DNA of 46,291 nucleotides from Candidatus Endomicrobiellum cryptotermitis (GTDB lineage Bacteria; Elusimicrobiota; Endomicrobiia; Endomicrobiales; Endomicrobiaceae), in assembly GCA_031257835.1 (NCBI GenBank), contig JAIRNY010000001.1, forward strand, positions 1 through 46,291, given 5' to 3'. Below are positions 24,742 through 32,356 of the stretch, one piece after another. The translations under genes and the position numbers were made by a program. Each line of letters opens with the position of its first letter. Within the stretch, counting starts at the first letter, position 1. The notes under the pieces are model-generated. The model ran no database searches, was not told where the DNA came from, and was given only the letters and a program-made list of their open reading frames with translations.

Positions 24742-25089
24742 ATGAAGTTTGTTTTAAGTTCAAAAATATTTAAGGCTACTGTAACAGAAACCAATTTAAA
24801 CTATAAAGGAAGTATAACAATAGACACAGACCTTTGTGATAAAGCTGGTTTTTGGATAGGTGAAAAAGTTTTAGTGGTTTCTAATACTTCTGGGGCTAGA
24901 CTTGAAACTTATGTAATACCGGGCAAGCCAGGTTCTGGGGTTATATGTTTAAATGGTGCGGCAGCTCACTTAATAAAAAAAGGGGAGGAAGTAATAATTA
25001 TGGGTTTTGCTCTTTCAGATAAGCCTATTGAACCTAAAATTGTTTTTGTAGATCAGAACAATAAGATTATAGAGAAAAGTAATATTTAA
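24742..25089 (+). CDS. panD: Aspartate 1-decarboxylase (pyruvoyl-type)
   Basis: Converts aspartate to beta-alanine for pantothenate/CoA synthesis. The self-cleavage site NYKGSIT gives Gly23-Ser24, from which the pyruvoyl group forms. [28 protein letters not shown] and [14 protein letters not shown] are diagnostic. At 115 aa it is full-length. It starts after AAGGAG. No panB or panC is nearby, so the pathway's other genes must lie elsewhere if they exist. The adjacent gene is tRNA-Pro. Confidence 0.95.
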   Translation: MKFVLSSKIFKATVTETNLNYKGSITIDTDLCDKAGFWIGEKVLVVSNTSGARLETYVIPGKPGSGVICLNGAAAHLIKKGEEVIIMGFALSDKPIEPKIVFVDQNNKIIEKSNI

Positions 25090-25135
25090 GTGAAGGTAAG
25101 GTAATAAGAATTTAAATTTTATGTTTTTTATTTAT

Positions 25136-25209
25136 CGGGGCGTGGCTCAGGTGGCTAGAGCACACGGTTCGGGACCGTGAGGTCGCTGGTTCAAGTCCAG
25201 TCGCCCCGA
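25136..25209 (+). tRNA. tRNA-Pro (CGG)
   Basis: Acceptor CGGGGCG / CGCCCCG, anticodon stem CACGG/CCGTG with loop TTCGGGA (CGG), T arm GCTGG-TTCAAGT-CCAGT, discriminator A at 25209. A CGG isoacceptor kept in an AT-rich genome reads only CCG codons. CCA is not encoded. The sigma-factor gene begins 17 nt downstream. Confidence 0.95.
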
Positions 25210-25225
25210 ATTGAAGAGGACAAAA

Positions 25226-26179
25226 ATGAATACAAAATTTGATTCACTTGGTCTTTACTTTGATGCGATAAGAACTATAGAATCTGTTTCTCCTGAAGCT
25301 ATGAAAGAACTTTGGCATTTGTCGAAAACAGACAAAAGAGCTTTTGATAAAATAGTAGAGCAAAACTATAAACTTGTTATACCTATAGCTAAAAGGTTTA
25401 CAAAAAAAGGTATGGACATTATGGACCTTATAGAAGAAGGTAATATTGGGCTTATGAAGGCTGTAGAAAAGTTTGATGTTTCAAAAGGAGTGGCTTTTTC
25501 TACATATGCAGTTTATTGGATAGAACAGTATGTAAGAAAAGCTGTAGAAAATCAACTAAAAACAATAAGAATCCCTTCACATGTTTGGGATGCTTTGAAT
25601 CGCTGGACAAAAACAAAAGTGATATTAAAAACACAGTTAAACAGAGAAGTAACAGATGAGGAAGTGGCAAAAAAATTGAAGTTAAATAAGAAACAAGTTG
25701 ATGATTTAAGAAGATTTTCATCTGTGTTTAACGGAACTTGTTCATTAGAAACGCCTATGTCTGAAGATTCTAATATACAGCTTAAGGATACAATTTCTGA
25801 TGTTTTAGATAATTCGCCAGAATCTGTTACAGAAATTGTAAGAACTAGAGAGGACATTAGTATAGCTTTAAATGACTTACTTGATAGAGAAAGAGAAACT
25901 ATTCGCATGAGGTTTGGAATTGGTGGGATAGATGTGGTATCTTTAGATGGCATAGGGAAAATTTTTAATATTTCAAGGGAACGTGTTAGACAATTGGAAC
26001 TTAAAGCTTTTAAAAAATTAAAAGATATTCTTGCAAAATATAATTTTATTAGTCCAGAAGAGGCTAAAAATCTTAAGCTTGATAGTAGAAGTGGCAAAGA
26101 TAGGCGTAAAAAAGAAACTATACTTTCTCCTCTTACAGATAAGAGGTTTAATGTAGAAAGAAGATCTCGGTGGATATAG
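25226..26179 (+). CDS. RNA polymerase sigma-70 family factor (RpoD/RpoS type) with basic C-terminal tail
   Basis: Directs RNA polymerase to promoters. Regions 1.2, 2, 3 and 4 are present: DLIEEGNIGLMKAVEKFD and FSTYAVYWIEQYVRKAV (2.2-2.4), RIPSHVWDALNRW (3), and DGIGKIFNISRERVRQLELKAFKKL (4.2 helix-turn-helix). There is no region 1.1. At 317 aa it is nearer RpoS/group 2 than a primary factor. After region 4 comes an unusual tail of about 35 residues rich in Arg/Lys (SGKDRRKK...NVERRSRWI). ATG 25226 is preceded by AGAGGA; an in-frame TTG at 25211 is less likely. A third-strand overlap of 214 codons on the minus strand is a shadow. Confidence 0.88.
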   Translation: MNTKFDSLGLYFDAIRTIESVSPEAMKELWHLSKTDKRAFDKIVEQNYKLVIPIAKRFTKKGMDIMDLIEEGNIGLMKAVEKFDVSKGVAFSTYAVYWIEQYVRKAVENQLKTIRIPSHVWDALNRWTKTKVILKTQLNREVTDEEVAKKLKLNKKQVDDLRRFSSVFNGTCSLETPMSEDSNIQLKDTISDVLDNSPESVTEIVRTREDISIALNDLLDRERETIRMRFGIGGIDVVSLDGIGKIFNISRERVRQLELKAFKKLKDILAKYNFISPEEAKNLKLDSRSGKDRRKKETILSPLTDKRFNVERRSRWI

Positions 26180-26277
26180 GAGGGGTGGAAAAACAATTTA
26201 TTTTATAAACACATTGGGATTTTTTTGTAATTTTTACTGTAAATTTTATATAGTTGTGATATAACCATTAATGTTGT

Positions 26278-26351
26278 GCCCTGATAGCTCAATTGGATAG
26301 AGCAGATCCGTCCTAAGGATAAGGTTGGAGGTTCAACTCCTCTTCAGGGCG
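26278..26351 (+). tRNA. tRNA-Arg (CCT)
   Basis: Acceptor GCCCTGA / TCAGGGC, anticodon loop GTCCTAA (CCT, reads AGG), T arm GGAGG-TTCAACT-CCTCT, discriminator G at 26351. The anticodon stem has a G27-A43 mismatch at its base; the other four pairs hold. A short T-run follows. CCA is not encoded. Confidence 0.9.
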
Positions 26352-26415
26352 TTTTATAGTTTAATTAAAACATTATGTTGCCTACATTTCACTTCGCAAC
26401 TTCACATCTAGTCTA

Positions 26416-26428
26416 GGGGGGGGGGGGG
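26416..26428 (+). repeat. Poly-G tract, 13 nt
   Basis: A run of 13 G in an otherwise AT-rich intergenic region, 46 bp upstream of the likely -35 of the transporter gene. Long G tracts change length easily by slippage. Confidence 0.9.
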
Positions 26429-26457
26429 CTTGCCTTTTTTAGAAAACTAATTTAAGG

Positions 26458-26503
26458 AAAATTTCACAAAAATTTCACAAGTTATTGTCTTTTTTAATAT
26501 AAA
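26458..26503 (+). promoter_or_regulatory. 11-bp tandem repeat (Pho-box-like) and promoter of the transporter gene
   Basis: AAAATTTCACA occurs twice in perfect tandem (26458-26468, 26469-26479). The second TTCACA (26474-26479) serves as a -35, followed after 18 bp by TATAAA (26498-26503). TTCACA-N5-TTCACA with an 11-bp period is the layout bound by PhoB/PhoP-type regulators. Regulator identity is inferred. Predicted start is about 26510, giving a leader of roughly 60 nt. Confidence 0.5.
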
Positions 26504-26572
26504 TTATCAGATTAAAATGATATTATTAATATGTTATGGATGCATAATTATATAAATTGTGGGAGAAAGTTC

Positions 26573-27862
26573 ATGGTTTCAATATCAATTGAAGGAGCAA
26601 ATAAATTTAAGTATTGGCAAATCCGTACTATGGTATCAACTTGGGTTGCTTATGCTGTATTTTTTATTATGCGTAAAAGTCTCGCCATGGCTATGCCTGG
26701 AATGCAGGCAGATTTAGGTATATCTAAAGCTCAACTTGGCATATTTTTAACTTTGTCCGGAATAGTATATGGTATATCAAGATTTACAAATGGTTTTATT
26801 GTTCACAAATTTATGGCCCGTAATTTTATTACTTGTGGTCTTATTATTTGTGCAGTGTGTAATTTTATCTTTGGTTTTAGTTCTACAATTTTTGTTATGG
26901 GTATAATATGGATTATTCATGGTTGGGCTCAAGGAATGGGTTGGCCTCCAAATGCTAGACTTTTGCCTCATTGGATTGTTCCTGAAGAGCTTGCAACGAA
27001 AATGTCTTGGTGGAACACGTCACATTGTGTTGGAGCTGTAGCTATCCTACTATCTGGTGGGTATTTAGCTACTTTAGGGTGGAGGTATGTGTTTTTTGTT
27101 CCTTCCTTTCTTGCTATTGCTATTGCGATAGTGTTATGGTTTCTTATTTATGATACTCCGAGTTCTGTAGGACTTCCTGAAATTACATTTGGTGAAAATT
27201 ATAAAAGATCTCAAGATAAAAAAGAACAGTCTGCTGAATATAAAAAATTTATAAAAAAGCAAGTGTTTAGAAATCCATACGTTTGGATTATTGCTGTATC
27301 AAATTTGTTTGTTTATGCTTTAAGATTTGCAATATTAGATTGGGGTCCGACACTATTGAAAGAGTGGAAAGGTATGCATCTAGCACATGCAGGGTGGATG
27401 GTTGCAGCTTTTGAAATATCAGGTGCTATAGGTATTATTTTTTGTGGATGGATTACGGACAAATATTTTAATGGTAAAGGTCCTCGTGTTTGTGCAATTG
27501 CTATGGCTCTTGCATCTTCTTTTATATTTTTATTTTGGAACACAATTGATGCGTCAGTATTAGTTTCTCTACTATTTTTGGTAGCGTCTGGTTTTTGTAT
27601 TTATGGAACGCAGTCTTTACTACTTGTTTCTGTATCTAACATAGCTACAAAACGTGCTGCGGCAGTAGCAAATGGTTTTGTTGGTATTTTTGGGTATACT
27701 TCTACTATTCTAACTGGTGTTTTACTTGGTTTAGTTACAGATAAGTTTGGTTGGAAGACTTCTTTTGGTTTATTGATTTTCTTGGGAGTGATTGGTACTA
27801 TACTGCTCTCTTTTGCATGGAAAGCAAAAGCTACAGGTTATGATAGTCTTGAAACTGAATAA
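26573..27862 (+). CDS. MFS transporter of the organophosphate:phosphate antiporter family (UhpC/UhpT/GlpT type)
   Basis: Inner-membrane 12-helix transporter that would import a phosphorylated sugar (hexose-phosphate or glycerol-phosphate) in exchange for phosphate. FIMRKSLAMAMPGMQ, GIVYGISRFTNGF, GWAQGMGWPPNARLLPHW and MSWWNTSHCVGA match the OPA signature (R-K-S/N-...; QGxGWPxxxR; WNTxHNxG). His replaces the usual Asn-rich context in places. The start at 26573 follows GGGAGA; an ATG at 26531 has no ribosome site. The length is 429 aa. It stands alone between tRNA-Arg and a strong terminator. Such carriers let intracellular symbionts take host sugar phosphates. Substrate is inferred. Confidence 0.85.
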   Translation: MVSISIEGANKFKYWQIRTMVSTWVAYAVFFIMRKSLAMAMPGMQADLGISKAQLGIFLTLSGIVYGISRFTNGFIVHKFMARNFITCGLIICAVCNFIFGFSSTIFVMGIIWIIHGWAQGMGWPPNARLLPHWIVPEELATKMSWWNTSHCVGAVAILLSGGYLATLGWRYVFFVPSFLAIAIAIVLWFLIYDTPSSVGLPEITFGENYKRSQDKKEQSAEYKKFIKKQVFRNPYVWIIAVSNLFVYALRFAILDWGPTLLKEWKGMHLAHAGWMVAAFEISGAIGIIFCGWITDKYFNGKGPRVCAIAMALASSFIFLFWNTIDASVLVSLLFLVASGFCIYGTQSLLLVSVSNIATKRAAAVANGFVGIFGYTSTILTGVLLGLVTDKFGWKTSFGLLIFLGVIGTILLSFAWKAKATGYDSLETE

Positions 27863-27873
27863 ATTTTGTAAAA

Positions 27874-27909
27874 AATACGCCAACATAATTAATGTTGGCA
27901 TATTTTTTT
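27874..27909 (+). terminator. Rho-independent terminator after the transporter
   Basis: GCCAACAT (27879-27886), 5-nt loop, ATGTTGGC (27892-27899), then ATAT and T7. The stem is perfect, 8 bp, 12 nt after the stop codon at 27862. Confidence 0.9.
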
Positions 27910-27934
27910 GTATAAATTTATACAAAAGTATAAA
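27906..27934 (+). promoter_or_regulatory. queF promoter with perfect 18-bp palindrome
   Basis: TTGTATAAATTTATACAA (27908-27925) is a perfect inverted repeat. A TATAAA -10 lies at 27929-27934, with a poor -35 (TTTGTA or TTTTGT) at about 27906-27912. The palindrome therefore fills the spacer, a classic repressor position. It also overlaps the T-run of the preceding terminator. Confidence 0.45.
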
Positions 27935-27965
27935 ATATTGATAAAGATAAAGTTAAGGAGTTTAT

Positions 27966-28343
27966 ATGGAAAATAAACTACCGGTCTTTGACAAAGTTAC
28001 GCCATCTTTACTTGAAGTTATGCCGTATGAATTTGTCGAGAAAAATATCAATGTTTGTATAGAATCTGAAGAATTTACTTGTCTTTGCCCTTGGACTGGT
28101 CTTCCTGATTTTGCATATATAGTTATAAATTATGTTCCCAATGAGACTGTTATAGAACTTAAGTCGTTAAAAATGTATTTACAGTCCTATAGAATGGTAG
28201 GGATGGTACATGAGAGCGCAGTAAACAATATTTTAGGGGACTTGATAAGTATATTAAACCCTAAAGAAATGTCTATAGATATGGAGTTTGGAATAAGAGG
28301 TGGGTTTACTACGACTGTTAGTGCAGAGTATATAAAAAAATAA
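27966..28343 (+). CDS. queF: NADPH-dependent 7-cyano-7-deazaguanine reductase (preQ0 reductase)
   Basis: Reduces the nitrile of preQ0 to preQ1 in queuosine tRNA modification. The catalytic Cys41 is in CLCPWTGLPDF, and the QueF motif ELKSLKMYLQSYR supplies the NADPH site (E-x-K-S-x-K-x-Y). VHESAVNNI carries the conserved His-Glu. At 125 aa it is the short (YkvM-like) form. It starts after AAGGAG. I searched the 5' leader for a preQ1 riboswitch and see no clear one. No other que gene is in the window. Confidence 0.95.
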   Translation: MENKLPVFDKVTPSLLEVMPYEFVEKNINVCIESEEFTCLCPWTGLPDFAYIVINYVPNETVIELKSLKMYLQSYRMVGMVHESAVNNILGDLISILNPKEMSIDMEFGIRGGFTTTVSAEYIKK

Positions 28344-28404
28344 TTTTATTTTTTTTGTAGATGGGGTAGTTCCAATATTTATCATTGAGTTTAAGGGAAA
28401 ATAG

Positions 28405-29757
28405 ATGTTAAAAGATTGCTATAAATTACATTTTGTTGGTATTGGTGGTTCTGGCATGTCTGGTATTGCTGAGGTTCTTATAAATTTGGGACACATTGTT
28501 TCTGGTTCAGATTTAAAAAAGACAAAAATTACAGATCATCTTGAAGAAATTGGAGCAAAAATTTACATAGGCCATAATGCAGAAAATGTAACTAATGTTG
28601 ACGTTGTGGTGACATCTACTGCAATAGATATAGATAATCCAGAAGTTGATGTAGCATTAAAAAATAAAATTCCAATTATACCTCGTGTAGAAATGCTTGC
28701 AGAACTTGCAAGGCTAAAACATGCAGTAACTATAGCTGGGACTCATGGAAAAACAACAACAACATCACTTGCGTCTCTTGTGCTTTCTGAAGGTGGTTTA
28801 GACCCGACAATAGTTATAGGAGGGAGACTTAAAAATCTTAATACTAGTGCAAGGCTAGGGAAAGGATTTTATATTGTCGTAGAAGCAGATGAATCTGACG
28901 GTTCTTTTTTAAAACTTTTTCCTGTGGTTACGGTGGTAACAAACATAGATAATGACCATTTAGATTATTATGGTAGTATGGACGCTCTTAAAGAAGCTTT
29001 TATTAATCATATTAATTCTATTCCTTTTTATGGTGCAGCAATTATATGTTCTGATGATAATAGTATAAAGGAGATAATGTGTAAGATTAAAAGAAAGTAC
29101 ATGACTTACGGACTTAGAGGATCTCCTGACATTAAGGCAACAAATATAAAAATTTTAGAAACGTGTACAAGTTTTGATGTTTTTTATATGAATAAAAAGC
29201 TTGGTAATGTGTGTATAAAAGTTCCCGGGGAGCACAATGTGTTAAATTCTTTAGCTGCAATAGGTGTAGGTGTTTGGTTAGGTATTCCTTTTGCTTTAAT
29301 TGCCAAAGCTATAGGTAGTTTTGGTGGGGTGGGCAGACGTTTAGAAATTAAAGGTGAAAAAAATGGCATTATGGTTATTGATGATTATGGGCATCATCCG
29401 ACTGAAGTGGAAGTTACATTAAAAGCTATTAAACATTTTTGGCCAAAAAGGAAAGTGATAGTTTTATTTCAACCTCATAGATACACAAGAACAAAAAATC
29501 TTTTTGATGAGTTTGGTAAAAGTTTTAAGTATGCAGATGTTGTTAAAGTTTTAGACATTTATTCTGCTGGAGAGAAAGCTATAGATGGCGTAAATGCGGA
29601 ACTTGTTTTAAATAGTCTTTTAAAAAATAAGTCTATAGCGGACAAATTTATCGATATAAAAACATTATCAAAAAGTCTTTCTTTTGGAGATATAGTACTT
29701 ACTTTAGGCGCTGGTGATGTTTGGAAAAAAGGAGAAGAGTTATTAACGTTAATTTAA
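28405..29757 (+). CDS. murC: UDP-N-acetylmuramate--L-alanine ligase
   Basis: Adds the first residue, L-Ala, to UDP-MurNAc in peptidoglycan synthesis. The N-terminal HFVGIGGSGMSGIAE motif, the ATP loop AGTHGKTTTTSL, VVTNIDNDHLDYYG and the C-terminal DDYGHHPTEV are all in place, and 450 aa is normal. It opens a co-directional cluster murC-murB-ddl-ftsQ-ftsA-ftsZ-pgeF. Only about 60 nt separate it from queF, with an AT-rich inverted repeat and T-run that may be a weak terminator. Confidence 0.97.
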   Translation: MLKDCYKLHFVGIGGSGMSGIAEVLINLGHIVSGSDLKKTKITDHLEEIGAKIYIGHNAENVTNVDVVVTSTAIDIDNPEVDVALKNKIPIIPRVEMLAELARLKHAVTIAGTHGKTTTTSLASLVLSEGGLDPTIVIGGRLKNLNTSARLGKGFYIVVEADESDGSFLKLFPVVTVVTNIDNDHLDYYGSMDALKEAFINHINSIPFYGAAIICSDDNSIKEIMCKIKRKYMTYGLRGSPDIKATNIKILETCTSFDVFYMNKKLGNVCIKVPGEHNVLNSLAAIGVGVWLGIPFALIAKAIGSFGGVGRRLEIKGEKNGIMVIDDYGHHPTEVEVTLKAIKHFWPKRKVIVLFQPHRYTRTKNLFDEFGKSFKYADVVKVLDIYSAGEKAIDGVNAELVLNSLLKNKSIADKFIDIKTLSKSLSFGDIVLTLGAGDVWKKGEELLTLI

Positions 29758-30632
29758 TACAAGAGTTATCTTTATTAGGATGTAAAATTTTAAAAGATGA
29801 ACCTTTATGCAAACACTCATCTTTTAAAATAGGAGGTAATGCAGATTTTTTTATTGAAATACCAAATGAAAAAGCTCTTTTTTGTTGTTTAGAAAATATC
29901 TTTAGTTATAGGTATATGATTTTAGGTGGAGGGAGTAATGTTTTATTTTCCGATAATGGGTATAGAGGTATTATAATTACTTTAACAGGCGAGTTTAAAA
30001 ACATTGAGGTTTGCCAAAAAGAAATATTAGCAGGTGCGGGAGCTTCAGTCCAGCAAGTTTTGAATGTTGCTTTAAAAAATGGTTTAGTAGGTTTAGAATG
30101 TGTTGCTGGTGTTCCTGGTACTGTAGGTGCTGCAGTTTATGGGAATGCAGGAAGCAAAAATATGTGGATAGGGTCTTTTGTAGAAAGTGTTGAGGTGTAC
30201 AAAGATGCAAAAAAAAGATGTTTAAATAAGGACCAAATAAATTTTAATTATAGAAAAAGTAGTTTGGAAAGTTGTGTTATTACTAGAGTTAAGTTTTTAT
30301 TGAAAAAAGATACAAAAAATGATAGTTTAAGCCTGATTTATACCAACACTCACAACCGATTACTGAGCCAACCTTTGGATATGTCTAATGCGGGTAGTAT
30401 ATTCAAGAATCCTATTGGCTATAGCGCTGGAAAACTTATAGAAGAAGCTAATTTAAAAGGGTTTCAAATAGGTGGAGCAAAAATTTCTGATAAACATGGA
30501 AATTTTATAGTAAATACTGGGCAAGCAACTTCAAAAGATGTTTTAACTTTAATAAATTTAATGAAAGAAACAATAAAGTTAAAATTTGATATAGCTTTTG
30601 AAACAGAGGTCAAAATAGTAAATGATAAATAA
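29721..30632 (+). CDS. murB: UDP-N-acetylenolpyruvoylglucosamine reductase
   Basis: FAD enzyme that makes UDP-MurNAc. LGGGSNVLFSDNGYRGI and GVPGTVGAAVYGNAG are FAD-binding motifs. NAGSIFKNP carries the catalytic Ser region and ends near GGAKISDKHGNFIVN. At 303 aa it is the short type lacking the extra loop of E. coli MurB. The start is uncertain: the TTG at 29721 lies 37 nt inside murC. The good GGAG at 29731-29734 instead points to an ATT at 29742, since no ATG, GTG or TTG follows in frame before the conserved region. Either way it is coupled to murC. Confidence 0.93.
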   Translation: MEKRRRVINVNLIQELSLLGCKILKDEPLCKHSSFKIGGNADFFIEIPNEKALFCCLENIFSYRYMILGGGSNVLFSDNGYRGIIITLTGEFKNIEVCQKEILAGAGASVQQVLNVALKNGLVGLECVAGVPGTVGAAVYGNAGSKNMWIGSFVESVEVYKDAKKRCLNKDQINFNYRKSSLESCVITRVKFLLKKDTKNDSLSLIYTNTHNRLLSQPLDMSNAGSIFKNPIGYSAGKLIEEANLKGFQIGGAKISDKHGNFIVNTGQATSKDVLTLINLMKETIKLKFDIAFETEVKIVNDK

Positions 30633-31554
30633 TGATGAAATTATTAAAGAATTAAAAAATAAAAAAATAGGGGTTTTATATGGGGGGATATCTAGTGAAA
30701 GGGAAATATCTATTTTATCTGGTAAGGCAATTTTAAAAGCTTTGAAGAAGTTGAAATTAAATGTCTGTGGTATAGATGTAAATAAAAATATTGAAGAAAA
30801 AGTTAAAAAAGAAAAAATTGATATTGCTTACATTGCTTTGCATGGCCCAATTGGAGAGGATGGAACAGTACAAGGCATGCTTGAAATATTAGGTGTACCG
30901 TATACTGGTTGTGGTGTTTTTGCTTCGTCTGTTTCAATGGACAAAAATATATCAAAAAACCTTTTTAATTGTATAAATATATTAACCCCTCAGTGGATTG
31001 TATTAAAGAAGTTTGAAAGTTTGCCTGATATAAAACATTATCCTGTTGTTGTAAAGCCTGTGTCTTGTGGTTCTGCTTTAGGGGTTACAATAGTGAAGAA
31101 TTTTAAAGAGTTTAGTAAAGCTGCAAAAAAAGCTTTTGAATATGACAATGAAATTATTATAGAAAATTTTATAAAAGGTAAAGAAATAACGGTTGGGGTT
31201 TTAGATGGAAAATCTTTGCCGATTATAGAAATAGTACCTAAAGGACAATTTTATGATTTTAAGTCAAAATATCAAAAAGGTGGGTCGAAACATATAATAC
31301 CTGCTAATATAAACGAAAGAGTTTATGATACAGCTCAAAGTTATTCTGAACAAATTTACAAATTTTTTAGGTGTAAGGCTGTTTGTAGGGTTGACATGAT
31401 TGTAGATGAAAACGATAAAATATGGGTGCTAGAAAATAATACTATTCCAGGCATGACAGAAACATCTCTGCTTCCGGATGCAAGCCGTTTTGCAGGATAT
31501 AATTTTGAAAGTTTAGTTTTAAAAATTATAGAGAGCTCTATAAGAAATGTCTAA
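30622..31554 (+). CDS. ddl: D-alanine--D-alanine ligase
   Basis: ATP-grasp ligase that makes the D-Ala-D-Ala end of the peptidoglycan stem. VLYGGISSEREISILSG is the N-terminal signature, HGPIGEDGTVQG and PVVVKPVSCGSALGV are nucleotide-site motifs, and VLENNTIPGMTETSLLP is the metal and substrate loop. At 310 aa it is the DdlB type. ATG 30622 overlaps murB by 11 nt, and its end overlaps ftsQ by 8 nt, so translation of all three is probably linked. Confidence 0.96.
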   Translation: MINNDEIIKELKNKKIGVLYGGISSEREISILSGKAILKALKKLKLNVCGIDVNKNIEEKVKKEKIDIAYIALHGPIGEDGTVQGMLEILGVPYTGCGVFASSVSMDKNISKNLFNCINILTPQWIVLKKFESLPDIKHYPVVVKPVSCGSALGVTIVKNFKEFSKAAKKAFEYDNEIIIENFIKGKEITVGVLDGKSLPIIEIVPKGQFYDFKSKYQKGGSKHIIPANINERVYDTAQSYSEQIYKFFRCKAVCRVDMIVDENDKIWVLENNTIPGMTETSLLPDASRFAGYNFESLVLKIIESSIRNV

Positions 31555-32347
31555 AAAAAGACGTTATGCTTATAAAGCGGTTTATAGTAATAGACGTATT
31601 TCTAACTCTAGCAAGAAAGGAAGAAAGTTTTTAAAAATTTTTCTGTTTATAGTATTTTGTATAGCGATTCTGTTTGCAATTTATATTGCTTGTAAAAAAT
31701 TATTTGATATTGCATATAATTCTAATAAGATGATTATAAAAGACATAAAAATAGTAGGTACTAAAAACGTAACGAAAACAGAAATACGAGAACTTTTACC
31801 TTTTAATGTTGGAGATAATCTTTTAAAAATTAATCTTTCTGAAGCAGAAAGTGAAATAAAAAAATTAAAACCAGAATTAAAAAATATTGTTATGCGTAGA
31901 TATTGGCAAAAAGTACAAGTTAGACTTTATGAAAGAACACCAGAAGCGTTTATAATCACTAATGATGAATTATTAGGTTTAGATTTTGATGATACCCCAT
32001 TTCCGTTACGTGGTTTTATGAGCGCAATGAAAGTGCCTAAGTTGCTTTATAGTACAGATAAAGAAAGAAAACAATTGTTGGATTTTATTAAAAGGTTTAA
32101 GAGTGTTGCAGGAGATTTCTTAAGTAATATTTTAGAGATTAAAATGAGTAGTACAGGGGATATTGTTTTTGTCATTAATTCAAACACTATAGTTTTCTGG
32201 GGTGATGAAATGCCGGAACAATCGTTTTATAAGTTTAAAAAATTTCAAAAAATTTATGTTGATGCAATGTCTAGATATAAAAATATAGAGTATATTGATA
32301 TGACTTTGTATTTATTAGGGAGAGCAATTGTAAAACCAGTTAAGTAG
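31547..32347 (+). CDS. ftsQ: Cell division protein FtsQ/DivIB family
   Basis: Single-pass inner-membrane divisome protein. The cytoplasmic N-terminus is very basic (SKKRRYAYKAVYSNRR), a membrane helix lies at about residues 28-49 (FLKIFLFIVFCIAILFAIYI), and a POTRA domain follows (IKDIKIVGTKNVTKTEIREL...GDNLLKINL). The C-terminal FtsQ domain is shorter and divergent. At 266 aa the length is normal. Identification rests on the POTRA domain and its place between ddl and ftsA. Confidence 0.88.
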   Translation: MSKKRRYAYKAVYSNRRISNSSKKGRKFLKIFLFIVFCIAILFAIYIACKKLFDIAYNSNKMIIKDIKIVGTKNVTKTEIRELLPFNVGDNLLKINLSEAESEIKKLKPELKNIVMRRYWQKVQVRLYERTPEAFIITNDELLGLDFDDTPFPLRGFMSAMKVPKLLYSTDKERKQLLDFIKRFKSVAGDFLSNILEIKMSSTGDIVFVINSNTIVFWGDEMPEQSFYKFKKFQKIYVDAMSRYKNIEYIDMTLYLLGRAIVKPVK

Positions 32348-32356
32348 AGGATAAAA

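Noticed and set aside
25552-26196. 214-codon open frame on the minus strand opposite the sigma factor
   Set aside because: It is antisense to clear sigma-70 motifs, is Ser/Leu-rich in the way antisense frames of AT-rich genes are, and shows no family motif.
27926-27965. preQ1 riboswitch in the queF leader
   Set aside because: The leader is only about 25-40 nt and AT-rich. I cannot find the C-rich stem and A-rich tail of the known preQ1 classes.
28328-28360. AT-only hairpin with T8 after queF as a terminator
   Set aside because: The stem is made only of A-T pairs and overlaps the stop region; it is too weak to claim.
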